A DNA stretch of 33,746 nucleotides from an uncultured Alphaproteobacteria bacterium (GTDB lineage: Bacteria > Pseudomonadota > Alphaproteobacteria > Bin65): positions 1 through 33,746 of the forward strand of contig CAMYMQ010000394.1 in NCBI GenBank assembly GCA_947259335.1, read 5' to 3'. Position numbers and translations under genes: made by a program. Positions 24,321 to 32,135 of the stretch are shown here, piece after piece. Below the pieces are notes generated by a model, which searched no databases, had not been told where the DNA came from, and was given only the letters and a program-made list of their open reading frames with translations. Position 1 is the first letter of the stretch, and each line of letters opens with the position of its first letter.

Positions 24321-25811
24321 ATGCCCGAAGGGACTTCCACTCCGACTGCCGGCGCGGCCCAGGACCTCGTCACCTGTGACGCCTGCCCGGTCCTGTGCCG
24401 GATCCGCGAGGGCAAGACCGGTGCCTGCGACCGCTATGGCAACGTCGGCGGGGTGCTGACCCGGCTCGATCCGTTCCTGGTGACGCAGAGGATCGCGGAA
24501 AAGGACGGCGACATGGTCGCCTTCGCGGAAAAGCCGTGGGACGGCAACCTGATCCCGGGCGCGCCGACCTTCGTCACCGGCGTCGGTTCGGGGACGACCT
24601 ATCCCGATTACAAGCCTGCGCCCTTCATCGTCGCCAGCACGTACGACGGGGTCGACATGGTCACCGTCGTTTCCGAGGGCATCTTCAGCTACTGCGGCAT
24701 GAAGGCGAAGATCGACACGGACCGCTATGTCGGGCCCGAGACCGCCCCGGTCCGGGTCGACGGCGAGATGGTCGGCCACGTCACGACCGCGGAATACGGT
24801 TCCCAGATGCTGGCCCTGGGCGGGGTTCGTCATCTCACCGGCGGCTCGAAGCGCGAGGGTGTGGTCACCTGCGACATGATGCTTCGCCTGGGTCGCGGCG
24901 ATGCCGTCGACTTCTCCGTGGATGGCGGCGCGACGATGACCCTGCAGGCCGGCAAGGCGCCGGTCATCAACGACCACCAGGAAGACCGCATGCGGGTCGG
25001 CTGCGGGTCGGCCACCATCGGCATCTTCGCCAAGCAGTGGTTCGGCCATGCCGACGAGGTCATCGTGGTCGACGACCACATCACCGGCGTGTTGAGCGAG
25101 CACCAGGCGGGCCGCTTCCTCGACATGCCGCCGGCCGGGATCCGCATCCGCGGCCGCAAGTCGACGCCGGGCCGTTACTTCCAGGTCGCCGAGCCGGGCA
25201 CCGGTTGGGGCGGGACGGACATTACCGATCCCCTGACCATCATCGACACGATCGATCCCAAGAAGGCCCACCCGGGGCTGCGCCTGCTGATGGTCAGCAC
25301 CACCGGCGAGGACGCCGCCTATTTCGAGCTCGACGACGACCTGAAGCCTGTTCCGGCAAGGATGCCCGATCCGCTCCAGATCACCGTCGATCGGATCGGA
25401 GAGAACTGCGAGCCGGCGCTGACCACCGTCCTGTTCATGGCCGGCGCGGGCGGATCGCTGCGCGCGGGGGTGACCGAGAACCCGGTGCGGCTGACCCGGT
25501 CGGTCAAGGACGCGCTGACCCGGGTCACCTGCGGCGGCGCGCCGGTCTATGTCTGGCCGGGCGGCGGGATCACGCTGATGGTCGACGTGACTACCCTGCC
25601 GGAGAACAGCTTCGGTCACGTCCCGACCCCGGCCATCGTCGCGCCCATCGAATTCACCCTGAGGCTGGACGATTATCGCGAGTTGGGCGGCCATATGGAG
25701 GCGGTGCGGCGCGCCGAGGAGATTGGCCGCGCCGACCGGCTCAAGGTCGAACGCTGGCACAGTCCGGGGCCCTGGCCCGGTGCGCCGATGGCGAAGGTCG
25801 AGGGCGCGTGA
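24321..25811 (+). CDS. 6-hydroxynicotinate reductase-like iron-sulfur flavoprotein
   Basis: This 496-residue protein opens with a ferredoxin-like cysteine cluster (C19, C22, C26, C36; CDACPVLCRI then GAC). Its long body has SEGIFSYCGMKAKIDTDRY (118-136), RVGCGSATIG (225-234) and VTCGGAPVYVWPGGGI (402-417). I recognise it as the family of Hnr from nicotinate-fermenting Eubacterium barkeri, which reduces 6-hydroxynicotinate to 6-oxo-1,4,5,6-tetrahydronicotinate. Whether this homolog uses that substrate is inference. ATG 24321 lies one base after the previous stop and has GGAGG 5 bases upstream; the frame is open further back inside the hydroxylase gene. The next gene overlaps by 4 bases. DGGAT (201-205) and CGSAT (228-232) loosely resemble, but do not match, the flavinylation motif used by ApbE. 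Confidence 0.8.
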   Translation: MPEGTSTPTAGAAQDLVTCDACPVLCRIREGKTGACDRYGNVGGVLTRLDPFLVTQRIAEKDGDMVAFAEKPWDGNLIPGAPTFVTGVGSGTTYPDYKPAPFIVASTYDGVDMVTVVSEGIFSYCGMKAKIDTDRYVGPETAPVRVDGEMVGHVTTAEYGSQMLALGGVRHLTGGSKREGVVTCDMMLRLGRGDAVDFSVDGGATMTLQAGKAPVINDHQEDRMRVGCGSATIGIFAKQWFGHADEVIVVDDHITGVLSEHQAGRFLDMPPAGIRIRGRKSTPGRYFQVAEPGTGWGGTDITDPLTIIDTIDPKKAHPGLRLLMVSTTGEDAAYFELDDDLKPVPARMPDPLQITVDRIGENCEPALTTVLFMAGAGGSLRAGVTENPVRLTRSVKDALTRVTCGGAPVYVWPGGGITLMVDVTTLPENSFGHVPTPAIVAPIEFTLRLDDYRELGGHMEAVRRAEEIGRADRLKVERWHSPGPWPGAPMAKVEGA

Positions 25812-26962
25812 CCGGGTCCTGGCATGCCGCGACGGGCGCCATGGGGCGGCTCCTGCCCGACGGACGCCGGGTCCATTTCCAGCACGGCCCGATTGACCTG
25901 ATCGTCGACTGTGACGGAACGGATGCCGCCCGCGCGCAGGCGTTCGAACGGGCCTGGCCGGTCTTCGCCGATGCCCTGCCGGGGTTGGTCGCCGAACTCC
26001 CCCTCCTGCGCCAGCCGGTCGGTCCCGCGCTGGCAGGCCCCATCGCCCGCCGCATGCGCGACGCCTGTCTGCCCCACGACGAGAATTTCGTCACCCCGAT
26101 GGCGGCCGTGGCCGGGGCTGTCGCCGACCACGTCCTCGACGCCATCAAGGCCACGCCCGGGCTCACCCGCGCCTATGTGAACAATGGCGGCGACATCGCC
26201 CTTTGGGTCGGCGAGGGCGACCCCTATCGGGCGGCCATGGTGTTCGACCACGGCGACCCTGCGCTGGACGGCCTGATCGAGATCGGGGCGAGGGATGGCA
26301 TCGGCGGCATTGCGACCAGCGGCTGGCAGGGGCGCAGCCAGTCGCTCGGGATCGCTGACTCGGTGACCGTGCTGGCGCGAACCGCCGCGGCCGCCGATGT
26401 CGCCGCGACCTTGATCGCCAACGCGGTCGACGCCGAGCACCCCGCCATCGAACGCGTGCCCGCTCATACGCTCGACCCCGACTCGGATCTGGGCGACCGT
26501 CTCGTGACCCGCGCCGTCGGCGCGTTGGATCCCCGGACGATCGAGCAGGCACTGGCCGCCGGAGTGCGGGCCGCGCGGCGGATGCGCCGTCGGGGCCTGA
26601 TCGCCGCCGCGCGGCTGACGCTCAAACATGAAACCCGTATCGACATGGGTCCGGCCAGACTCGCCGTGGCCGCTTTAAGGAGAAAACACCGTGGAAATCA
26701 AGGTCCGCAAGTATCTGACGGTCACCGAGGACATCCTGCACGACGGCGGTCCGCCCCCGGCGTCGCCCCGGCGGCGCGCGGCCTGCATCGCCGTGATCGA
26801 GAACCCCTTCGCGGGGCGGTACGAGGCGGACATCCTGCCGATGATGGAGGCGCTCAAGCCGATGGGCCTCGAGATGAGCCGGCGGCTGATCGATGCCCTG
26901 GGCGGCGATCCGTCGATAATCGACTCCTACGGCAAGGGCGCGATCGTCGGCGAGAACGGTGA
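25808..26962 (+). CDS. UPF0280 family protein (ApbE-like fold), reading frame runs on into the next gene
   Basis: GTG 25808 overlaps the previous stop. Residues 1 to about 280 match the UPF0280 family (YVNNGGDIALWVGEGDPYRA, GGIATSGWQGRSQSLGIADS, TLIANAVDAEHPAIER), which shares the fold and the NGGDI and GIATSG motifs of ApbE flavin transferases. The function of UPF0280 is not established. Its position next to a flavoprotein suggests cofactor attachment or maturation (inference). The frame has no stop where the family normally ends: it continues about 90 codons through the next gene as Arg-rich sequence, giving 384 residues. A +1 shift near 26640-26675 would end the protein at TAA 26676-26678. 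This may be a frameshift, a sequencing error or a true long overlap. Confidence 0.75.
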   Translation: MTGSWHAATGAMGRLLPDGRRVHFQHGPIDLIVDCDGTDAARAQAFERAWPVFADALPGLVAELPLLRQPVGPALAGPIARRMRDACLPHDENFVTPMAAVAGAVADHVLDAIKATPGLTRAYVNNGGDIALWVGEGDPYRAAMVFDHGDPALDGLIEIGARDGIGGIATSGWQGRSQSLGIADSVTVLARTAAAADVAATLIANAVDAEHPAIERVPAHTLDPDSDLGDRLVTRAVGALDPRTIEQALAAGVRAARRMRRRGLIAAARLTLKHETRIDMGPARLAVAALRRKHRGNQGPQVSDGHRGHPARRRSAPGVAPAARGLHRRDREPLRGAVRGGHPADDGGAQADGPRDEPAADRCPGRRSVDNRLLRQGRDRRRER

Positions 26963-27272
26963 ACTGGAGCACGGCGCTCTGTGGCACGCGCCCGGCGGTT
27001 ATTCCATGCGCGAACTGCTCGGCGAATCAAAAGCCATCGTGCCGTCGAGCAAGAAGGTCGGCGGGCTGGGCGCCCGGCTCGACGTGCCGATCGGGCACAT
27101 CAACGCCGCCTATGTCCGCAGCCATTTCGACGCGATGGAGGTCGGCGTGGCCGATGCGCCGCGTGCCAACGAGATCGTCTTCGCGCTGGTGATGGCGATC
27201 GGGCCGCGTGTGCATGCCCGGGTCGGCGGGCTCGCCGCCGAGGACGTCAAGGGCGAAGACGGGCTGCGCTAG
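26691..27272 (+). CDS. DUF1185 family protein ('amino acid synthesis' family)
   Basis: This 193-residue cytosolic protein starts at GTG 26691, with an excellent AAGGAG site 8 bases upstream. It begins MEIKVRKYLTVTEDILHDGG and carries the family's strong signatures AACIAVIENPFAGRYEADI, SYGKGAIVGENGELEHGALW (about 83-102) and VGGLGARLDVPIGHINAAYV. The family has been called 'amino acid synthesis' in databases, but no reaction is known to me. I recall that its fold is related to the YjgF/ring-opening amidohydrolase (AtzD) type, which would suit a ring-opening or lactam step; I cannot verify this here. It lies between the reductase/UPF0280 pair and hyuAB, all on one strand, so a role in the same pathway is likely. 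Confidence 0.88.
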   Translation: MEIKVRKYLTVTEDILHDGGPPPASPRRRAACIAVIENPFAGRYEADILPMMEALKPMGLEMSRRLIDALGGDPSIIDSYGKGAIVGENGELEHGALWHAPGGYSMRELLGESKAIVPSSKKVGGLGARLDVPIGHINAAYVRSHFDAMEVGVADAPRANEIVFALVMAIGPRVHARVGGLAAEDVKGEDGLR

Positions 27273-27299
27273 GGCCGTGATCGACACCCTGCCGCAACG

Positions 27300-29369
27300 A
27301 TGACGGCCCCCCAGCCCCAGCAGATCGTGGTCGGCGTCGACGTCGGCGGCACCTTCACCGACCTGATCCTGATGAATCAGGACGGCGGCGATATCCGCAT
27401 CGCCAAGGTGCCGACGACCGTCGAGAACCAGGCGTTCGGCGTGCTCGCCGCGCTCGAGGAAACCGGCATCTCGCTCGACCGGGTCAAGTCCATCGTCCAC
27501 GGCACGACGGCGACGACGAACGCCATGCTCGAGCGGAAGATCGCGCGCACGGGCCTGATCACGACGGAAGGGTTCCGGGACGTGCTGGAACTGGGACGGC
27601 GGACCCGGCCCAGGCCCTACGGCCTGAAGGGGAGCTTCCGGCCGCTGATCCCGCGCGAGCTCCGGTTCGAGGTGCCCGAGCGGATGGACGCGGACGGTCA
27701 GGTGGTGATCCCCCTGGACGAAGGCGCCGTGAGGGACGCTGTGCGCGCGTTGTTGGAAGCCGGGTGCGAGTCGCTGGTGATCCATTTCCTCCATGCCTAC
27801 GTCAATCCCAGCCACGAGGCCCGGGCGGCCGAGATCGCCCGGGACCTGTGGCCGAACCCTTATGTGACCGCCGGTCATCAAATTCTGTCGGAATATCGGG
27901 AATACGAACGCGGCGTGACCGCCGCGGTCAACGCCTCGGTCCAGCCCGTCCTCGACCGCTATATCGCCCGGCTGTGCGCCGGCCTGGCCGAACGAGGCTA
28001 TCCCCGCGATCTCCTGGTCATGCAGGGCAACGGCGGCACGGTTTCCTCGACCATCGTGTCCGAGGCGGCGGTCAACACGGTCATGTCCGGTCCCGCCTCG
28101 GGGGTGATGGCGGCGGCCTTCACGGCCCGTTCGGCGGGCCTGTCCAACGTGATCACCTACGACATGGGCGGGACGAGCTGCGACGTCGGCCTGATCCGCG
28201 ACGGCGTGCCCGAGGTGAGCTCGGAGCTCGAGCTCGAATACGCCATGCCGATCCACGTGCCGATGGTGGACGTCCATACCATCGGCGCGGGCGGCGGTTC
28301 GATCGCGCGGGTCAACGATGCCGGCATCCTCCAGGTCGGACCGGAAAGCGCCGGGTCGACGCCCGGGCCGATCTGCTATGGCCGCGGCGGCGCGCAGCCG
28401 ACCATCACCGACGCCAACCTGCTGTTGGGCAGGCTCAATCCGACGGCCTTGCTGGCGGTCGACAATCCGGTCTCGCTCGACGACATCCGCGCGGCCTTCG
28501 GCGACCGGCTCGGCGCGCCCCTCGGCATGTCGCCCGAAGAGGCCGCAGCCGCCGTGCTGCGCATCGCCAACGACCGGATGGCCGGGGCGTTGCGCATGGT
28601 GTCGCTGTCCCGGGGCCATGACCCCCGGGATTTCGCCCTGTTCGCCTTTGGTGGCGCCGGGCCGCTGCACGCCTCCGCGTTGGCGGCGGAACTCGGTATT
28701 CCCAAGGTACTGGTGCCGGCGCGGCCGGGGATCACCAACGCGCTGGGCTGTCTGGTCGCGGATGTGCGCCATGACTATGTCCGGACCGTCAACGCGCCGC
28801 TGGACGGGGTCGACATGGCCCAGGTGCGCGCGCTCCTCGAACAGCAGATCGCCGAAGGCCACGCGGTGATCGAGCGCGAAGGCGTCGACATCGAGGAACT
28901 GGCCGTCCTGCACAGCGCCGACATGCAGTTCGCCGGCCAGAGCCATATCCTGACGGTGCCGGTCGATATGCCGGGTATCGGGCGGGAAGCCCTGCAAACG
29001 GCTTTCGAGGCGGCGTACTGGACCCGGTTCGAGGTCAGCCTGCCGGAGATCAAGGCGGTGCTGGTCAACCTGCACACCGCGGTGATCGGCAAGCGCCGGG
29101 CCGTGCCGCTCAATGCCCTGGCGCCGGCGGCGGCCGACACCGGCAGCGAGGCGGTTTCAAGGCGCCGGGTCTGGTTTGCCGACGGCTGGCACGACACGCC
29201 AATTTTTTGGCGCGAGCAGTTTCCGGCCGGCCGCGAGATCGCCGGGCCGGCGATCATCGAGCAACTCGATACCACCATCGTGATCGAGCCCGCCGACCGC
29301 GTCCGAGTGGATCCGGACGGCAACCTGATCGTCTCGGTCGGAGACGCGCCCGAGGGAGGCGCCGCATGA
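27300..29369 (+). CDS. hydantoinase/oxoprolinase subunit A
   Basis: This 689-residue protein is HyuA-type. It starts with the ASKHA nucleotide-binding signature VVGVDVGGTFTDLIL (10-24) and contains VHGTTATTNAMLERK and MSGPASGVMAAAF. It also has YDMGGTSCDVGLI (phosphate-binding motif 2) and FGGAGPLHA. With HyuB such proteins use ATP to open cyclic amides: hydantoins, 5-oxoproline, N-methylhydantoin, or acetone-type substrates in relatives. The substrate here is unknown. In this cluster a six-membered lactam made by reduction of a hydroxylated pyridine would fit (inference). The start lies 27 bases after the DUF1185 stop. The end overlaps hyuB by ATGA, indicating equal expression of both subunits. 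Confidence 0.93.
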   Translation: MTAPQPQQIVVGVDVGGTFTDLILMNQDGGDIRIAKVPTTVENQAFGVLAALEETGISLDRVKSIVHGTTATTNAMLERKIARTGLITTEGFRDVLELGRRTRPRPYGLKGSFRPLIPRELRFEVPERMDADGQVVIPLDEGAVRDAVRALLEAGCESLVIHFLHAYVNPSHEARAAEIARDLWPNPYVTAGHQILSEYREYERGVTAAVNASVQPVLDRYIARLCAGLAERGYPRDLLVMQGNGGTVSSTIVSEAAVNTVMSGPASGVMAAAFTARSAGLSNVITYDMGGTSCDVGLIRDGVPEVSSELELEYAMPIHVPMVDVHTIGAGGGSIARVNDAGILQVGPESAGSTPGPICYGRGGAQPTITDANLLLGRLNPTALLAVDNPVSLDDIRAAFGDRLGAPLGMSPEEAAAAVLRIANDRMAGALRMVSLSRGHDPRDFALFAFGGAGPLHASALAAELGIPKVLVPARPGITNALGCLVADVRHDYVRTVNAPLDGVDMAQVRALLEQQIAEGHAVIEREGVDIEELAVLHSADMQFAGQSHILTVPVDMPGIGREALQTAFEAAYWTRFEVSLPEIKAVLVNLHTAVIGKRRAVPLNALAPAAADTGSEAVSRRRVWFADGWHDTPIFWREQFPAGREIAGPAIIEQLDTTIVIEPADRVRVDPDGNLIVSVGDAPEGGAA

Positions 29370-31105
29370 ACAGCAGCCTCGACCCCGTCACGCTCGCGGT
29401 GATCCAGAACGGTTTGACTCAGGTCTGCAACGAGATGGACCTGGCCTTCGTCCGCGCGGCGTTCAGCCCGGTCATTTCCGAGGCGCTCGACCGGTCGGAT
29501 GGCATCTATGCCGCCGAGGACGGCGCGCTGATCGCCCAGGGCGACCTCGGCCTGCCGGTCTTCGTTGGCACCATGCAGTTCGGCACACGGGAGGTGATCC
29601 GCCGCGCCAAGCGGATCGCGCCCGGCGACCTGTACATCGTCAACGATCCTTATCTCGGCGGCACGCACTTGATGGACGTGCGTTTCGTCAAGCCCTTCTT
29701 CTACAAGGGAGAATTGTTCTCCTGGCTGGCCAACACGGGCCACTGGCCCGACACTGGCGGCGCGGTGCCCGGGGGCTTCTCGGCGAACGCGACCGAGGTC
29801 GAGCAGGAGGGGCTGCGCCTGCCGCCGGTCAAGCTGTTCAAGGAAGGGGAGATGGACGAGGAGATCCTCGCCATCATCCTCTCCAACATCCGTATCGCCG
29901 ACCAGCGGATCGGCGACATCAAGGCCCAGGCGGCGGCGCTGGCCGTCGGCGAGCGGCGGCTGACGCTCCTGCTCGACCGCTACGGCCGCGAGACGGTCGA
30001 AGCCGCCATCGGCGAACTGCGGGTCCGCGCCGAGCAGCAGATGCGGGCCAAGATCGAGCAGATCCCCGACGGCATCTACCGGGGCAAGGCCTTCGTCGAC
30101 AGCGACGGGGTGGTCAACGAAGCGCTGCGTATCGCGATGAAGATCACCAAGACCGGCAGCGACCTGCATTTCGACATGACCGGCTCGTCGCCGCCCTGCC
30201 AGGGGCCGATGAACAGCGTGATCGCGACCACGCGCTCGTCCATCTATCTGGCGATCAAGCACATTTTCCCCGACGTGCCGATCAACGCCGGCACCTTCGC
30301 GCCGCTGCACATCGAAGATCCGATGGGGACCTTCCTCTACGCCGAGTACCCGCGGCCGGTGTCCGGCTGCGCGGCCGAGGTCAGCCAGCGCATCGCCGAA
30401 GCGGTCTTCGCAGCCCTGACCCCCGCGATCCCCGACCTGTTGTTCGCGGCACCGGCGGGGACCAGCGGCAATTTCGCCATGGGCGGGCACGATCCCAAGA
30501 CCGACCGGTCCTATGTCATGTACCTGATCTCCGGCGGCGGCTACGGCGGCTCGGTCGACGGCGACGGCATCTCCAATGGCTGTTCGACCATCGGCATCTC
30601 CAAGACCACGCCCATCGAGATCATCGAGCAGCGGTATCCGGTGCTGATCGAGCGCTACGCCCTGCACGAGGGCTCGGGCGGGGCGGGCGAGCATCGCGGC
30701 GGCTTCGGCGTCGATTACCGGGTCCGGCTGCGCCGGGGCACGGCGCGCGCTTCCTTCGTCATGGACCATGGCCGCAGCGGGCCCCTGGGGGCGCTGGGAG
30801 GGTCGGATGGCGGCGTCAACACGGTCGTCGTCGAACGCGGGGGCGAGCGCTATCACCCGCCGCACCTGTCCAAGGACCAGGGCATCCTGATCGGGGAGGG
30901 CGACGGCGTCCTGGTGAAGACCCCTGGCGGCGGCGGCTACGGCGATCCGATGAAACGCGACCCGGCGATGGTCGCGACCGACGTGCGCCGCGGCTATTAC
31001 ACGCCGGATCAGGCACGGGAGCGCTTCGGGGTGGTTCTCGACCCGGCCACGGGCACGGTCATCGAGGCCGAGACCGACCGGTGGCGCCGGGCCCGCGCCG
31101 CCTGA
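29366..31105 (+). CDS. hydantoinase/oxoprolinase subunit B
   Basis: This 579-residue HyuB protein starts at the ATG overlapping the hyuA stop, with GGGAGG about 7 bases upstream. Conserved segments are LDPVTLAVIQNGLTQVCNEM at the start, AFSPVISEALDRSDGIYAAE, IVNDPYLGGTHLMDV (about 92-106), LANTGHWPDTGG and GSGGAGEHRGGFGV. These are standard for the family and include the His/Asp residues thought to bind metal. It ends in a glycine-rich GDGVLVKTPGGGGYGDP segment typical of hydantoinase B. With HyuA it forms an ATP-dependent cyclic-amide hydrolase. It is the last gene of the co-directional cluster, before a repeat-rich region. Confidence 0.93.
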   Translation: MNSSLDPVTLAVIQNGLTQVCNEMDLAFVRAAFSPVISEALDRSDGIYAAEDGALIAQGDLGLPVFVGTMQFGTREVIRRAKRIAPGDLYIVNDPYLGGTHLMDVRFVKPFFYKGELFSWLANTGHWPDTGGAVPGGFSANATEVEQEGLRLPPVKLFKEGEMDEEILAIILSNIRIADQRIGDIKAQAAALAVGERRLTLLLDRYGRETVEAAIGELRVRAEQQMRAKIEQIPDGIYRGKAFVDSDGVVNEALRIAMKITKTGSDLHFDMTGSSPPCQGPMNSVIATTRSSIYLAIKHIFPDVPINAGTFAPLHIEDPMGTFLYAEYPRPVSGCAAEVSQRIAEAVFAALTPAIPDLLFAAPAGTSGNFAMGGHDPKTDRSYVMYLISGGGYGGSVDGDGISNGCSTIGISKTTPIEIIEQRYPVLIERYALHEGSGGAGEHRGGFGVDYRVRLRRGTARASFVMDHGRSGPLGALGGSDGGVNTVVVERGGERYHPPHLSKDQGILIGEGDGVLVKTPGGGGYGDPMKRDPAMVATDVRRGYYTPDQARERFGVVLDPATGTVIEAETDRWRRARAA

Positions 31106-31156
31106 CCCTCGGCGGACCGGCCGGGTCCTGTCCGGGCCGCGCAGAAAGGTCCCAAA

Positions 31157-31203
31157 GGTTATCATCGGTTATCTTTGGTTATCTTTGGTTATCGTCGGTT
31201 ATC
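31157..31203 (+). repeat. five copies of a 10-bp-periodic GGTTATC repeat
   Basis: GGTTATC begins at 31157, 31167, 31177, 31187 and 31197, with spacers ATC, TTT, TTT and GTC. The 10-base period places every copy on the same face of the helix. It is the same family as the array at 3905-3931, in opposite orientation. Confidence 0.9.
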
Positions 31204-31225
31204 TTTCCCGCCGGTCGCGCTCTCA

Positions 31226-31332
31226 TCGTCATTCCGAGCGAAGCCGAGGAACCTTGCCGCCCCGGCCGTGATCTCGAAGCGGACGCAAGGTTTCTCCGCT
31301 CCGCCCCTGCGGGGCTCCGGTCGAAATGACGA
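31226..31332. repeat. palindromic interspersed element with TCGTCATT termini
   Basis: The 107-base segment starts TCGTCATTCCGAGCGAAGCC and ends CTCCGGTCGAAATGACGA, with 8-bp terminal inverted repeats TCGTCATT/AATGACGA. The pattern 'CGTCATTCCGAGCGAAGC ... CGGTCGAAATGACG' is a widely scattered noncoding repeat type in bacterial genomes, of REP/MITE character. The central part contains the small stem CCCCTGCGGGG. Confidence 0.75.
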
Positions 31333-31451
31333 GAATTGTTCATTGTATGTTCCCCATATGGGCCCAAACGGGATGATGGGCCCGCTTACCCATCCTAGCG
31401 GAGGCCGCTGTTTCCCAAACGTTCTCATATGGTGAATCTAGGAAACAATTC
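31333..31451. repeat. inverted-repeat segment abutting the palindromic element
   Basis: GAATTGTT (31333-31340) and AACAATTC (31444-31451) are inverted ends. Inside them CATATG occurs at 31355 and 31426, at nearly equal distance from each end. CCCATATGGG (31353-31362) is a perfect palindrome, and CCCAAACG occurs twice (31363 and 31414). Nature unknown. Confidence 0.5.
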
Positions 31452-31477
31452 AAGCCAACAACGGGAGCCGGATTGAC

Positions 31478-32032
31478 CTAGTCGTCCATCGGTTGCCGAT
31501 GCGTCCGGGTCACATGGGCGGCCTGCTCGTAGATGCCGTTCATAAGGTTGAGGGTCTTCGTCGCTTCCTCGACTTGATCCTCAAGGCCCGGAACGGCCTC
31601 GGTCAGCGCGATCAGCGCCCGTTGGCGCAGCTTCGCGTACATCTCCGTCACCTCGCGGCCCTTGTCGGTGGTCCGGTACTGGACGCCCTTGCGCTTGTTG
31701 CCGGTGACCTTCTCGATCATGCCGGCGGCGAGCAGCTTGCGAACCGAATATTGGAGGTTGGCGACATCGTCGCGGTTGAGCAACTGGGCGACCTCGGTCA
31801 CCGCTTTGGGCCGGTCCTTGAGCCGGATGATGTGCAGGACCGCGTTGTCCGACGTGCTCAACTCCTGCCCTGACACGGCGGCCAGGCATTCGCGCTGCCA
31901 GCGGCCGAAGGACTCGTAGATCCGGAACAGGGCGTATTCGAGCTCGACGATGGAGACCTCGTGCGGCGTCTGGCCCAGATGCCAGCGCCGGTCGAGCAGG
32001 TTGCCGTTCTCTGGATTGGTCATGGTTTCCAT
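31478..32032 (-). CDS. MarR-type winged-helix transcriptional regulator
   Basis: This 184-residue protein has an N-terminal extension to about residue 30 (HLGQTPHEVSIVELEYALFR) and then dimerisation helices. The winged-helix core includes LSTSDNAVLHIIRLKDRPKA, NRDDVANLQYSVRKLLAAGM (about 88-107) and the wing IEKVTGNKRKGVQYRTTDKG. The fit is to the MarR/HTH_27 group. ATG 32023 (MTNPENGN, with GGGG about 9 bases upstream) may be the true start instead of 32032. It is divergent from the RutA-like monooxygenase across 228 bases, so it probably controls that gene and itself. It is not closely similar to the MarR protein at 20154. Confidence 0.85.
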   Translation of the reverse strand: METMTNPENGNLLDRRWHLGQTPHEVSIVELEYALFRIYESFGRWQRECLAAVSGQELSTSDNAVLHIIRLKDRPKAVTEVAQLLNRDDVANLQYSVRKLLAAGMIEKVTGNKRKGVQYRTTDKGREVTEMYAKLRQRALIALTEAVPGLEDQVEEATKTLNLMNGIYEQAAHVTRTHRQPMDD

Positions 32033-32125
32033 CCCCGGGGTGCCGATCCCGCCCGTTCGCCGTCCCGTGTCGCCCCAGGGGCGACGGTATCAGCGACCGG
32101 GCGAATCGCAAGCCATCTGCGGCTG

Positions 32126-32135
32126 ATTTTAAAAT
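32126..32135. promoter_or_regulatory. 10-bp palindrome in the divergent regulator/monooxygenase region
   Basis: ATTTTAAAAT is a perfect palindrome in an unusually AT-rich patch (32125-32200) between the two divergent genes, a natural operator position for the MarR-type regulator. No clear promoter hexamers could be assigned. Confidence 0.3.

Larger units (their letters stand above)
31106..31477. other. 372-base convergent intergenic region made largely of repeats
   Basis: Between hyuB and the convergent regulator gene there is no credible gene. The region holds, in order, a five-copy GGTTATC array (31157-31203), a palindromic interspersed element (31226-31332) and a second inverted-repeat segment (31333-31451). 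Confidence 0.8.

Noticed and set aside
28775-31165. 796-codon minus-strand open frame opposite hyuB
   Set aside because: Antisense shadow: hyuB motifs on the plus strand are unambiguous, and the reverse frame lacks any domain.
31081-31435. Short open frames of 60-90 codons in the hyuB-regulator intergenic region
   Set aside because: They run through tandem and inverted repeats in several frames with no ribosome sites or conserved features.
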